Source: Clostridia bacterium
GTDB lineage: Bacteria > Bacillota > Clostridia > Lachnospirales > Lachnospiraceae
Length of the DNA: 54,406 nt
Assembly (NCBI GenBank): GCA_026000945.1
Contig: BNZI01000006.1
Location: 1-54,406, forward strand
Reading direction: 5' to 3'
In this document: positions 31,427 to 40,018 of the stretch, piece by piece
Position numbering within the stretch: position 1 is the stretch's first letter
Layout of the letters: every line of letters begins with the position of its first letter
Translations under genes and position numbers: made by a program
Notes under the pieces: model-generated
Seen by the model: the letters and a program-made list of their open reading frames with translations, nothing else
Database searches by the model: none
Told to the model about the DNA's origin: nothing

Positions 31427-32599
31427 ATGAAAAATGGAAAGATAATTCTGAGAAGATTAGCAATTGCTTGTTTAGGCATACCTGTGCTTTTTATTGCAAC
31501 AAAAACTTTCGCTTTATCTGATGTTGAATCTCCCCTTGCAGGCGCTGCTATGGCGTTGAGTCATTATTATAATAGCGGTGAAGATGGATTGGAGATCCCC
31601 TTGGTGAAAGCTTCCCGTTATGATAATGTAGCAATTACGAACGTAAGTCATTATGTAAATATTCGTACAGTTCCTGCTACGAGCGGAGAAGTAGTGGGAA
31701 AGATTTACAATGAGTCTGTAGGGACGATTATAGAAACAGTAGAAGGTGAAGATGGACAATGGTATCAAGTCCAGTCAGGCACAGTGAATGGATATATCAA
31801 AGCAGAATACTTTTTAACTGGTGATGAAGCCGCAGCAGTGGCAAAAAAAGTAGGGACTGTGCTTGCCAGAATTATCAATGCTTCAACAGTTCGTTTGAGA
31901 GTAGAAGCAGATATGGATTCCGATACGTTATCTTTATTATCTGAGGATTCAGAATACATAGTATTAGAAGAAACAGATGAGTTTGTTAAATTGCAGGTAG
32001 ATGCAGACTTAATTGGTTATGTACCGATAGACTATGTAGATATTCGTATTGAGTTTAAGCAAGCGATTTCTATTGAAGAAGAGCAGGCACAAAAAGAAGA
32101 GCAAGAAAGAGTTAGAAAAGAAGCAGAGGCAGCAAAAAGAGAAGAGGACATTAGAAAAGAGGCAGAAAGAGCATTAGCGAAGAAGAACATACAAGAGCCA
32201 AATGCGGAATATGTTCCAGATTCTGCAGATGAAACAACGACTAGAAATGCAATTATTGCCTATGCAAAGCAATTTTTGGGAAATCCTTACGTTTGGGGTG
32301 GCACAAGCTTGACGAAAGGAGCGGATTGTTCAGGTTTTACGATGAGTATTTACCGTGAATTTGGTATTAGTACAGGGAGAACATCTAGAGACCAGGCAGC
32401 AAAAGGAAAGAAAATTTCGATTACAGAAGTTAGACCAGGGGATTTAATTTTCTATGATAACGGAAAAGGTACGATCAATCACGTAGCAATGTATATCGGT
32501 GATTTAAAGGTAATTCATGCTAGCAATTCAAGGACAGGTATTATTATTAGTAATATGTATTATCGTACACCTTGTAAAGCGGCAACGTTCTTAAAATAA
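31427..32599 (+). CDS. Secreted SH3-NlpC/P60 peptidoglycan hydrolase
   Basis: The protein cleaves cell-wall peptides outside the membrane. A signal peptide (KIILRRLAIACLGIPVLFIA) is followed by two SH3-like domains: residues about 66-125 with YVNIRTVPATSGEVVGKIY, and about 133-205 with TVRLRVEADMDSDTLSLL. A Glu/Lys/Ala-rich helical linker (residues ~210-255) follows. The C-terminal NlpC/P60 domain has Cys301 in GADCSGF, His352 in NHVAMYIG and His364. GGAGG lies 6 nt before the ATG at 31427; a TTG one codon earlier is less likely. It is monocistronic between its own promoter and terminator. Confidence 0.92.
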   Translation: MKNGKIILRRLAIACLGIPVLFIATKTFALSDVESPLAGAAMALSHYYNSGEDGLEIPLVKASRYDNVAITNVSHYVNIRTVPATSGEVVGKIYNESVGTIIETVEGEDGQWYQVQSGTVNGYIKAEYFLTGDEAAAVAKKVGTVLARIINASTVRLRVEADMDSDTLSLLSEDSEYIVLEETDEFVKLQVDADLIGYVPIDYVDIRIEFKQAISIEEEQAQKEEQERVRKEAEAAKREEDIRKEAERALAKKNIQEPNAEYVPDSADETTTRNAIIAYAKQFLGNPYVWGGTSLTKGADCSGFTMSIYREFGISTGRTSRDQAAKGKKISITEVRPGDLIFYDNGKGTINHVAMYIGDLKVIHASNSRTGIIISNMYYRTPCKAATFLK

Positions 32600-32646
32600 T
32601 ATGGTAATATTTATCTTTATTTTGTAATAAATGTACTAAATAGAAA

Positions 32647-32697
32647 ACAATTAGAACCACCAGCATTGCTGGTGGTTCTAATTGTTATTTTTCCTTT
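32647..32697 (+). terminator. Terminator of the NlpC/P60 gene
   Basis: An 18-bp perfect stem built around AGAACCACCAGC/GCTGGTGGTTCT has a 3-nt loop and is followed by a T-rich tail. The thrC promoter starts within its 3' arm. Confidence 0.88.
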
Positions 32698-32710
32698 TTT
32701 ATGCTATGAT
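32682..32710 (+). promoter_or_regulatory. thrC promoter
   Basis: TTGTTA and TATGAT are separated by 17 nt. The -35 overlaps the end of the preceding terminator. No T-box-like leader is present in the 40 nt before the start codon. Confidence 0.55.
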
Positions 32711-32750
32711 AAACAAAATAAGACGGTACATATATTTAGGAGGATAATTT

Positions 32751-34274
32751 ATGGACATTAAGTACAAAAGTACTAGGGGAGGGCAGGCCGGTTTGTCCAG
32801 TGCTCAAGCAGTTTTACAAGGCTTAGCATCGGATGGGGGATTATTTGTACCAGAAGTGTTTCCTAGCCTAAATCATTCGTTGAAAGAGTTTTCTAATATG
32901 TCTTATCAAAAGATTGCTTATGAGGTATTAAAACTATTTTTTACGGATTATAGTGAAAAAGAATTGAAAAGTTGTATACAAAAAGCATATAGTCAAAAAT
33001 TTTCCTTGGAGAGTATTGTAGGATTAAAACAAATTGAACATACTTATTATTTAGAATTGTTTCATGGTCCAAGTTTGGCATTTAAAGACATGGCTTTATC
33101 CATTCTTCCCTATCTTATGCAAGTAGCAAGGAAAAAACAAAAAGTTAAAAAAGATATGCTTATCCTTACTGCTACATCGGGTGATACAGGTAAAGCAGCT
33201 ATGGAAGGGTTTTGTAATTTAGAAAATATACAAGTAATTGTATTTTATCCTCAAAATGGAGTTAGTCCTTTTCAAGAACATCAAATGATTACACAAGATG
33301 GTGTTAATAATCATGCAGTTAGTGTCAAAGGGAATTTTGATGATTTGCAGACAGGAGTAAAAAAGATTTTTAATGACCTTCAGTTTGCGGAAGAACTAAA
33401 AGAGCAAGGTTATTTGCTCACTTCGGCAAATTCAATGAATATTGGCAGATTATTTCCTCAAATTATCTATTATGTGTACGCTCTTAGTAGAATGATTACG
33501 AAAACAAATTTAAATGAAGAAGAACAAGTCAATTTGGTAGTACCTACCGGAAATTTTGGAAATATTTTAGCGGCTTATTACGCTAAAAAAATAGGTTTAC
33601 CAATTAAATATTTAATTTGTGCTTCTAATGAGAATCATGTGTTATATGATTTTTTCCAAAGCGGTGTATATGATAAAAATAGAAAATTTCTTTGTACAAC
33701 ATCTCCATCTATGGACATTTTAGTTTCTAGCAATTTAGAACGTTTGCTTTATGAGATAGTAGATGAAGATCCTAAAGAAACGAAAAGATTAATGGACAGT
33801 TTAAATAATTTTGGAAGGTATCAGGTTTCGGCAGAAGCTTATGAAAAATTAAAAGATTTTTTTGGTTTTTATACGAAAGAATCAGACAATTTTATGCATA
33901 TGAAAAAAATTTATGATCGTCATCATTACATTTTAGATCCGCATACCAGTATAGCTTCTTGTGCCTATGAGCAATATCAAAAGCGTTATACAGATTTATC
34001 AAAAGCACTGATTGTATCTACTGCTAGCCCTTACAAATTCAGTGAAACGGTAATAAAGGCTTTGAAACCTGATAGGCAAGATGATTTGACAAAAAGTCAA
34101 ACAGGTACAGAAAAAGATTTTGCATTTATTGAACAGTTACAAAAAATTAGTGCTTCATCCCTGCCATGGGGCGTAGAAAAATTACGATATGCACCGGTAC
34201 TTCATCATCGTTCTTGTGAAGCAGCACAAATGCAACAAGAAATAAAAAATATTTTAAAGAAGAAAGAGGATTAA
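32751..34274 (+). CDS. thrC: Threonine synthase
   Basis: ThrC converts O-phosphohomoserine to threonine with PLP. The 507-residue length fits the longer class of this enzyme. The N-terminal YKSTRG and GLASDGGLFVPE are typical, the PLP lysine lies in SLAFKDMALSILP, and the phosphate-binding loop in LTATSGDTGKAA. GGAGGA precedes the ATG. It is followed after 4 nt by fba, an unusual but plausible pairing in one transcript. Confidence 0.95.
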   Translation: MDIKYKSTRGGQAGLSSAQAVLQGLASDGGLFVPEVFPSLNHSLKEFSNMSYQKIAYEVLKLFFTDYSEKELKSCIQKAYSQKFSLESIVGLKQIEHTYYLELFHGPSLAFKDMALSILPYLMQVARKKQKVKKDMLILTATSGDTGKAAMEGFCNLENIQVIVFYPQNGVSPFQEHQMITQDGVNNHAVSVKGNFDDLQTGVKKIFNDLQFAEELKEQGYLLTSANSMNIGRLFPQIIYYVYALSRMITKTNLNEEEQVNLVVPTGNFGNILAAYYAKKIGLPIKYLICASNENHVLYDFFQSGVYDKNRKFLCTTSPSMDILVSSNLERLLYEIVDEDPKETKRLMDSLNNFGRYQVSAEAYEKLKDFFGFYTKESDNFMHMKKIYDRHHYILDPHTSIASCAYEQYQKRYTDLSKALIVSTASPYKFSETVIKALKPDRQDDLTKSQTGTEKDFAFIEQLQKISASSLPWGVEKLRYAPVLHHRSCEAAQMQQEIKNILKKKED

Positions 34275-34278
34275 AATT

Positions 34279-35142
34279 ATGTTGGTATCAGCAAAAGAAA
34301 TGTTGACTAAAGCAAGACAAAATCATTATGCAGTGGGTCAATTTAATATCAATAATTTAGAATGGACAAAAGCAGTTTTGCTTACGGCTCAAGAAAATCA
34401 ATCACCAGTTATTTTAGGTGTATCCGAGGGAGCAGGGAAATATATGGGAGGTTATACTACTATCGTTGGTATGGTAGAGGGTATGCTAAAGGAATTAAAA
34501 ATTACTGTACCTGTAGCCCTGCATTTAGATCATGGTAGTTATGAGGGAAGTTTGGCTTGTATTGAAGCTGGTTTTTCTTCAGTTATGTTTGATGGTTCTC
34601 ATTATCCTATTGAGGAAAATGTAGAGAAAACAAAAAAGTTAGTAAAAATTTGTGCAGAAAAAGGAATTTCTTTAGAAGCTGAAGTAGGTTCTATCGGTGG
34701 AGAGGAGGATGGTGTAGTAGGAGCAGGAGAATGTGCCGATCCGAATGAATGTAAAATGATTGCGGAATTAGGTGTAGATATGTTGGCAGCAGGTATAGGT
34801 AACATTCACGGTCAATATCCGAAAAACTGGGCAGGATTGAGTTTTGATACTTTGCAAGCAATAAGAGAAAAAGTAGGAGAAATGCCTTTAGTATTACATG
34901 GAGGAACAGGAATACCAGAAGAGATGGTGAAAAAGGCGATTGATCTTGGCGTGGCAAAGGTCAATGTGAATACCGAATGTCAACTTTCTTTTGCAGCAGC
35001 TACTCGTAAATATATTGAAGCGGGAAAAGATCAGGAAGGTAAAGGTTTTGATCCAAGAAAGCTTTTGGCTCCAGGGACAAAAGCAATTCAAGAAACAGTA
35101 AAAGAAAAAATGCAATTATTTGATTCTATAGGAAAAGCATAA
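34279..35142 (+). CDS. fba: Class II fructose-bisphosphate aldolase
   Basis: This zinc-dependent glycolytic aldolase splits fructose 1,6-bisphosphate. The 287-residue protein has metal and substrate motifs LHLDHGSYEG, EAEVGSIGGEEDG, GNIHGQYP and LHGGTGIPEE, and ends in a normal C-terminus. AAGAGGA precedes the ATG. The start lies 4 nt after thrC, and a strong hairpin follows. The gene could also belong to the tagatose-bisphosphate branch of the family, but the length and motifs fit the glycolytic type. Confidence 0.94.
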   Translation: MLVSAKEMLTKARQNHYAVGQFNINNLEWTKAVLLTAQENQSPVILGVSEGAGKYMGGYTTIVGMVEGMLKELKITVPVALHLDHGSYEGSLACIEAGFSSVMFDGSHYPIEENVEKTKKLVKICAEKGISLEAEVGSIGGEEDGVVGAGECADPNECKMIAELGVDMLAAGIGNIHGQYPKNWAGLSFDTLQAIREKVGEMPLVLHGGTGIPEEMVKKAIDLGVAKVNVNTECQLSFAAATRKYIEAGKDQEGKGFDPRKLLAPGTKAIQETVKEKMQLFDSIGKA

Positions 35143-35148
35143 TCATAA

Positions 35149-35197
35149 ATATAAAAGGAGTCTGTTTTCTCTTTTGAGAAAGCAGACTCCTTTTATA
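35149..35197. terminator. Bidirectional terminator between fba and the amidohydrolase
   Basis: ATAAAAGGAGTCTG pairs with CAGACTCCTTTTAT, with an inner TTCTC/GAGAA stem. The A and T runs on both sides suit the two convergent genes. Confidence 0.87.
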
Positions 35198-35224
35198 TTG
35201 GATTTTAATCAAGTCTTATGTGGA

Positions 35225-36568
35225 TTATCTTGTGATATTTACGAGTTTTCCTGCTTCTTCATAAAATCTTTGTTTTTCCATTGCCATTTTTAAGTTTTCC
35301 CGTAAATCTTTTAGTTTGGCATGTACAAGTTCTCCTTTTTTTACTACACATTCTCCAGCTACGAAGACGGAGTCTACATTTTGTGTCATAGTATTGTAGA
35401 CAATAGTAGAAGGTAAGTCATATATGGGGAACATATTCGCTTTTTCACAGGAAATAAGCAATAAATCCGCTTGTTTACCTATTTCTAAAGAACCGATCTC
35501 TTTATCTTGTTTAATGGCTTTGGCTGCTTGGTCAGTCGTTAAGGATACAATTTTATCTGCTGTGAATGCACCCCGTTCTTTGACATGATTACGATGAAAA
35601 TTTGCACAAAGTTTCATTTGAGTGAACATATCTATGGTGTTTCCGCTCGATGGTCCATCTGTGCCTAAAGCAACTGGAATATTTAAATTTAACATTTGTT
35701 TTAAAGGAGCTATGCCTTTGGCACCTTTGGTATTTGCGCCTATACAATGTGCTACGGATACGCCATATTTTTGAAAGTCCTCTAAATCTTGTTCATCTAC
35801 TTGAATGCAATGTGCAGCCAGTAGGCGTTCACTTAAAATTCCTATTTTTTTGAGATAGGAAACAGGACTAAGACCTTGTTTAGCAAAATACTCTGTTTCA
35901 TATGCCATTTCTGCTAAATGCATGGTAAAAGGTACTCCGTAGTCAGAAGAAAGTTGATTTCCCAATTGAAGGAAAGCTTCTGTACAGCTATAAGTACTAT
36001 GTAGAGAAATGGATGAAGTGATACGAGGATGATTTTTCCAGTTTTTTAAAAATGCATGAATTTCTTCTAAACTAGCAGACAAACCATAGGCATTTCCCTG
36101 TGAAGTTAAATCTTTTTCAATTAAAGTTTCAGTAAACAGGCCTCGGATGCCTAATTCATCTGCTGCTTTTGCGACTTCTTCTTCTTGATAGTACATGTCA
36201 ACTACAGTAGTTACGCCACATAATAAAGATTCTGCAATGCCATATCGTGCAGCATGGTAAATCAATTCTTTACTTAGACAAGCTTGCTCTAAAGGAAGTA
36301 AAATTTTTCGTAATCGGTCAGGGCTATCATCACCTAATCCTCTAAAAGGAATCATGGACAGATGAGTATGTCCATTGATGCATCCTGGCATCACAATTCC
36401 ATCTTCTCCATCAATTTCAATATCTGCTTGTTGATTAGTAGATAAGTATTCTTCCATTGGACCAATAGCAGTGATTTTGTTGTTTTTCCATTTGAGATAA
36501 GCATTGTTGTAACATTTTTTTTCTGCGTCCATGGTTAAGATCTTTACATTTTTTAATACAGTTTCCAT
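35225..36568 (-). CDS. Amidohydrolase, MTA/SAH deaminase-like
   Basis: This is a metal-dependent deaminase of the amidohydrolase superfamily (447 residues). The metal ligands are His67 and His69 in NGHTHL, His in SISLHSTYS, His in AAHCIQVDE, and Asp in LGTDGPSSGN. The closest families are 5-methylthioadenosine/S-adenosylhomocysteine deaminases; guanine or chlorohydrolase-type enzymes are alternatives, since the fold alone does not fix the substrate. AAGGA lies 10 nt before the ATG. It is probably transcribed alone. Confidence 0.85.
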   Translation of the reverse strand: METVLKNVKILTMDAEKKCYNNAYLKWKNNKITAIGPMEEYLSTNQQADIEIDGEDGIVMPGCINGHTHLSMIPFRGLGDDSPDRLRKILLPLEQACLSKELIYHAARYGIAESLLCGVTTVVDMYYQEEEVAKAADELGIRGLFTETLIEKDLTSQGNAYGLSASLEEIHAFLKNWKNHPRITSSISLHSTYSCTEAFLQLGNQLSSDYGVPFTMHLAEMAYETEYFAKQGLSPVSYLKKIGILSERLLAAHCIQVDEQDLEDFQKYGVSVAHCIGANTKGAKGIAPLKQMLNLNIPVALGTDGPSSGNTIDMFTQMKLCANFHRNHVKERGAFTADKIVSLTTDQAAKAIKQDKEIGSLEIGKQADLLLISCEKANMFPIYDLPSTIVYNTMTQNVDSVFVAGECVVKKGELVHAKLKDLRENLKMAMEKQRFYEEAGKLVNITR

Positions 36569-36627
36569 ACGCTCTTGTTCCTTTCGAGAGTTTTAGATAT
36601 TGTATCTGTTTTTGCTATAGAAGTAAA

Positions 36628-36659
36628 TAGAGGTTAGAAAAATAATTTTCTAACCTCTA
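36628..36659. repeat. Perfect 14-bp hairpin upstream of the amidohydrolase
   Basis: TAGAGGTTAGAAAA and TTTTCTAACCTCTA are separated by 4 nt. It may end the transcript of the choline-binding protein on the minus strand, or lie in the amidohydrolase leader. Neither side has a good T run. Confidence 0.5.
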
Positions 36660-36731
36660 GGATACACTGAAACTGATTAAGTAAAAATTGTTGAATGAAG
36701 TGATTAGCAAGTCAGTGCTTAATACTTGTTG

Positions 36732-36864
36732 AACTTAAGCTACAATCAGCAGTGGAGAAAAACTCCTGCTGATTAAGCTTAAGTTGATGCACACAATTTG
36801 TTTAGGAAAATGATGTGCAAAGCACACTCAAATCGGCGCGACCATGATTGACTTTGTAATCATG
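36732..36864 (+). repeat. Dispersed three-hairpin repeat, full copy
   Basis: A long imperfect hairpin (AACTTAAGCT...AGCTTAAGTT enclosing AATCAGCAG...CTGCTGATT) is followed by the conserved core: TGATGCACACAATTTGTTTA, TGTGCAAAGCACA, TCAAATCGGCGCGACC and CATGATTGACTTTGTAATCA. The last bases overlap the stop codon of the minus-strand choline-binding gene. The long hairpin may serve as that gene's terminator. Confidence 0.78.
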
Positions 36865-38563
36865 TTTCAATATTCGTATTATTTTCTCCATCAAAGGCAG
36901 ATACTTCAGAAATTTCTGTGGTATCTGGTAACTCTTCTTCTGTCACAGAAAGAGAATCCAGTTTTTCTATTGCCATTGCCTCTGTGGAATCTAGTTCTTG
37001 TTCTTGTGTTGTTGAATCTAGTTCTGCCTCAAGTTCTTCTTCAAGAGAGAAGGGAGCAGCAAAAAGTTCTCCGGACTGTGTTGCTGCTGGAACACTTGAT
37101 TGTGTTAAAGAATTTGTAGCGGTGATCGGTTCAAACGCAAAGTGTACACTTTCGATTGCTTCCACACGTAAAACTGTTTTTAAATAAGTATAAAAATTGT
37201 TTGTACTGACAACTCCGTTTACTTTGGCTTTTCCTTCGCCTCCAGCGTCTATAAATTCCTCTACTGTAGTTGTACCAGCTACTGCCTTGATTACTTTTCC
37301 GGAAGCATTGGTGTAAAGTCTAATGTCATTTCCATCTTTTACACCACTGGTTTTTCCAATTTGAAGTTTACCGCTTTCGCTGACTAAATAAACAGATCCT
37401 CCAGCAGATGTGATCGCATAGATCGAACCACTAGGTGCATCTAAGCGCAGACCAGCATGATAAAGAGAACCGCTGGCTGCTCCAGTTACTCCTGCACCTT
37501 TGCCATACTCACCAGCAGTGCTTAGATAAAAGTAAGCGTTGAAAGTTTCACCATTATCATCTTCAATTGTTTGCTTTCCTGTCTTGAGTTCACCATCATT
37601 TATTTTACCGAAATAATAGCGGTGTACTTGACCACTTTGCGTAACAAAAGTTTTTACTCCACTAAGCATTTGACCTTCACGATCGAAAGCATAAGTTTTT
37701 GTGCCGATTTTTTTTGTTAAATTAGCTAAATCACCATTCCAAACATGAGGGCGACCATTGGATTGGAAATAAAACCAAGCTGCTTCGCCATCTGGGTTAT
37801 CTGGTGGAGTAACTTTTACCCAACCTGTTTGTACATTACCTTGATTAAGTTGTCCGCAGTAAATAACATCTTGCGGCTTAGCAGAGATAGCGCCCCAGTA
37901 AGGAGTTGCTGTCGAACCAGATACATCTAGCCAACCGCAAAGCATTCTTCCATTCTCATCAAAATAATAATTTTTGTTGTTGATTTTTTGCATTTTACTA
38001 TTTATACGAGTGCCGCTGGTGCTGAGGAAATACCAATATTTGTTATCTTCATCCCCAACTTCTGAATAGGTATTGATCCATGTATTATATACACGTGCAC
38101 CATCATTAGGTCCGCCATGAAAATAAAATTTTCCATTATTGTGAACCCAACCCCATATCATTTCTCCTTCGGCACTAAAAGAATAAGTTTTTCCGTTAAT
38201 CGTTTTTGTTGAGTTGAGAGTTACTTTTCCATCTTGTCCAAAGTAATACCAACTTTTTTCACCATCTATACTGACAGAGGGTAAAAGACGCCATTGATTT
38301 GTGACACGCATACCATGACTGTCCACATAATAAAGATCATCAACAACTGTGTTAGTCAGCATAACTCCGTCATCGCCTAAATAGTAGTATCTTCCATCAG
38401 CTGCTAGCTTCCATTCTCCTCGTACAGCTTCATTATCTTCAAAATAAAACCAATTTTTTCCATTCAATGTCCAACCATTAGCAGCAAAAATGGTCACTCC
38501 TAAGGTTGCAGTTAAGGCAAGCGAAGCAACAACGCCTACTGCCCATTTAATTTGTTTTTTCAT
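36860..38563 (-). CDS. Secreted choline-binding-repeat protein
   Basis: A signal peptide (KKQIKWAVGVVASLALTATL) is followed by about 400 residues of aromatic 20-residue cell-wall-binding repeats: NGKNWFYFEDNEAVRGEW, DGRYYYLGDDGVM, NNKNYYFDENGRMLCGW, GTKTYAFDREGQMLSG. The remainder lacks an enzymatic domain and ends in an acidic Glu/Ser/Thr-rich tail, so it is probably a surface adhesin or structural protein attached non-covalently. AAAGGAG precedes the ATG. The leader is long and hairpin-rich. The nearby licC-like gene supports phosphocholine as the ligand. Confidence 0.86.
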   Translation of the reverse strand: MKKQIKWAVGVVASLALTATLGVTIFAANGWTLNGKNWFYFEDNEAVRGEWKLAADGRYYYLGDDGVMLTNTVVDDLYYVDSHGMRVTNQWRLLPSVSIDGEKSWYYFGQDGKVTLNSTKTINGKTYSFSAEGEMIWGWVHNNGKFYFHGGPNDGARVYNTWINTYSEVGDEDNKYWYFLSTSGTRINSKMQKINNKNYYFDENGRMLCGWLDVSGSTATPYWGAISAKPQDVIYCGQLNQGNVQTGWVKVTPPDNPDGEAAWFYFQSNGRPHVWNGDLANLTKKIGTKTYAFDREGQMLSGVKTFVTQSGQVHRYYFGKINDGELKTGKQTIEDDNGETFNAYFYLSTAGEYGKGAGVTGAASGSLYHAGLRLDAPSGSIYAITSAGGSVYLVSESGKLQIGKTSGVKDGNDIRLYTNASGKVIKAVAGTTTVEEFIDAGGEGKAKVNGVVSTNNFYTYLKTVLRVEAIESVHFAFEPITATNSLTQSSVPAATQSGELFAAPFSLEEELEAELDSTTQEQELDSTEAMAIEKLDSLSVTEEELPDTTEISEVSAFDGENNTNIET

Positions 38564-39104
38564 TTTTTCTCCTTTTATCTTGTATCAAAAGGGCTTGCAG
38601 CCCTATTGTTTAGAAAAGACTATTTGCAGCGTTTTTTCTAAATATAGCAGGCTGCAAGCTAGAGGTGAGGTGTGGACCTCTCACCTTCTAAGTCTGCATT
38701 TTATTTTTGAGATACAGACTCCATTGATTTGTGAACCTAAAGTGTACGTCAGTATCAGGTGATCAAATTGATCCATTACCTATGGGTGAAAATCAAGAAT
38801 GAACAATAATTTATCTATTTTTGATTTTGATAAACCCAATGTAAAGCAAAACTTTGCTTGTCTCAATTGGAATTTGAATAAGTATGCTTTTATTATAATG
38901 CTAAATCAAAAAATTTTCCAGACTTATCTTAATACATTTTCCTTACATTATTAATTTTTTTTTAATTTTTTATCTTAATGAGTTAAAGATGAAGTGAAGA
39001 TTTTATAGAGTCGGGAGTTTTTATTGCATTTTTCCTCGTTTCCGTTATAATGAATTACACATTGTACATGATTATAGACACAAGAGAGGATTATTTTTGT
39101 CGAT
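38564..39104. other. Divergent intergenic region with structured leader
   Basis: On the minus strand, nested inverted repeats occupy about 38580-38740: GGGCTTGCAGCC with GGCTGCAAGC, AGGTGAG with CTCACCT, and AGTCTG with CAGACT. They lie within the presumed leader of the choline-binding gene. A candidate minus-strand promoter is TGGAAA-17-TATAAT (38892-38920). The plus-strand licC promoter lies at 39024. I see no ORF. Confidence 0.45.
39024..39051 (+). promoter_or_regulatory. Promoter of the licC-like gene
   Basis: TTGCAT and a perfect TATAAT are 16 nt apart, about 50 nt before the ATG. Confidence 0.62.
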
Positions 39105-39803
39105 ATGGATAAATTTAAGGTAGATAATGCGATTATTTTGGCTGCAGGACTGGGTTCTCGTTTGCTTCCCCTAACAGCTTCTACACCCAAGGGACTGATT
39201 TCTGTTTTGGGTGAGCCTATGGTTGAGCGGCAGGTACGTCAGCTTCAAGAATCCGGTATTTTTGATATTACGATTTTAGTAGGTTACTTAAAAGAAAAAT
39301 TTGCTTATTTAGTTGAGCAATATGGAGTAAAGTTATTATATAATCCAGAATATGCACATAAAAATACTTTAGCTACGCTTTACCATGCCAGACATTTATT
39401 GCAAAATACGTATATCCTTGTTTCAGACAATTGGTTAAGATACAATATGTTTCATTCCGAAGAAAGGTGCTCATGGTATTCTAGTGTTTTTGCTTCTGGT
39501 CATACTTCGGAATGGTGTCTGCATTTAGATGAAAAAAAACGGATTATTTCTGTGCAAATTGAGGGAAAGGACTTACCGGTGATGTATGGTCCTGCATTTT
39601 TTACCAGACCATTTAGTCAGCAGTTTATTTCCCTATTAGAAGAATACTATCGGCGCAGCGATACAGATAACTATTATTGGGAGCATATTTTACTGGAAAA
39701 TACGGACAAGCTTATGGTTTATGCGAATATACAGGCAGATAATCAAGTCTATGAATTTGAGAGTTTGAAAGAATTACAAGCTTTTGATTCTTCATATTGT
39801 TAG
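39105..39803 (+). CDS. licC: LicC-like CTP:phosphocholine cytidylyltransferase
   Basis: It makes CDP-choline for transfer of phosphocholine to surface polymers. The 232-residue nucleotidyltransferase begins VDNAIILAAGLGSRLLPLTA, followed by TPKGLISVLGEPMVERQV, and keeps the LicC-type VSDNWL (Mg/CTP site) and NYYWEHILLEN. Overall it aligns in my memory with pneumococcal LicC over its whole length. Other sugar-nucleotide transferases are possible but fit less well. licA, licB and licD are not in the window. It is flanked by two proteins with choline-binding-type repeats. Confidence 0.8.
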   Translation: MDKFKVDNAIILAAGLGSRLLPLTASTPKGLISVLGEPMVERQVRQLQESGIFDITILVGYLKEKFAYLVEQYGVKLLYNPEYAHKNTLATLYHARHLLQNTYILVSDNWLRYNMFHSEERCSWYSSVFASGHTSEWCLHLDEKKRIISVQIEGKDLPVMYGPAFFTRPFSQQFISLLEEYYRRSDTDNYYWEHILLENTDKLMVYANIQADNQVYEFESLKELQAFDSSYC

Positions 39804-40018
39804 GTTTGTACTTTTGTTCAACTGTTTAATCTATCACTTACGCTAGGATGGATGACTTATTTTGTTTATATGATAGTAGAGATTTCTTACAATCAATATA
39901 GCTCGTATTTTGTATTGCATCTTTATGTCTGATCAAAAAATAAGCCAAAAATTCTTCTGGTAAAAAGATATGATATGGATGGGTTTTAAGATTTAGTTTT
40001 GCAGGAGGATGGAACAAA

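Noticed and set aside
37745..37930. Small ORFs on the plus strand inside the choline-binding gene (also near 36844 and 36918)
   Set aside because: They are shadows of the repeat-rich coding sequence on the other strand.
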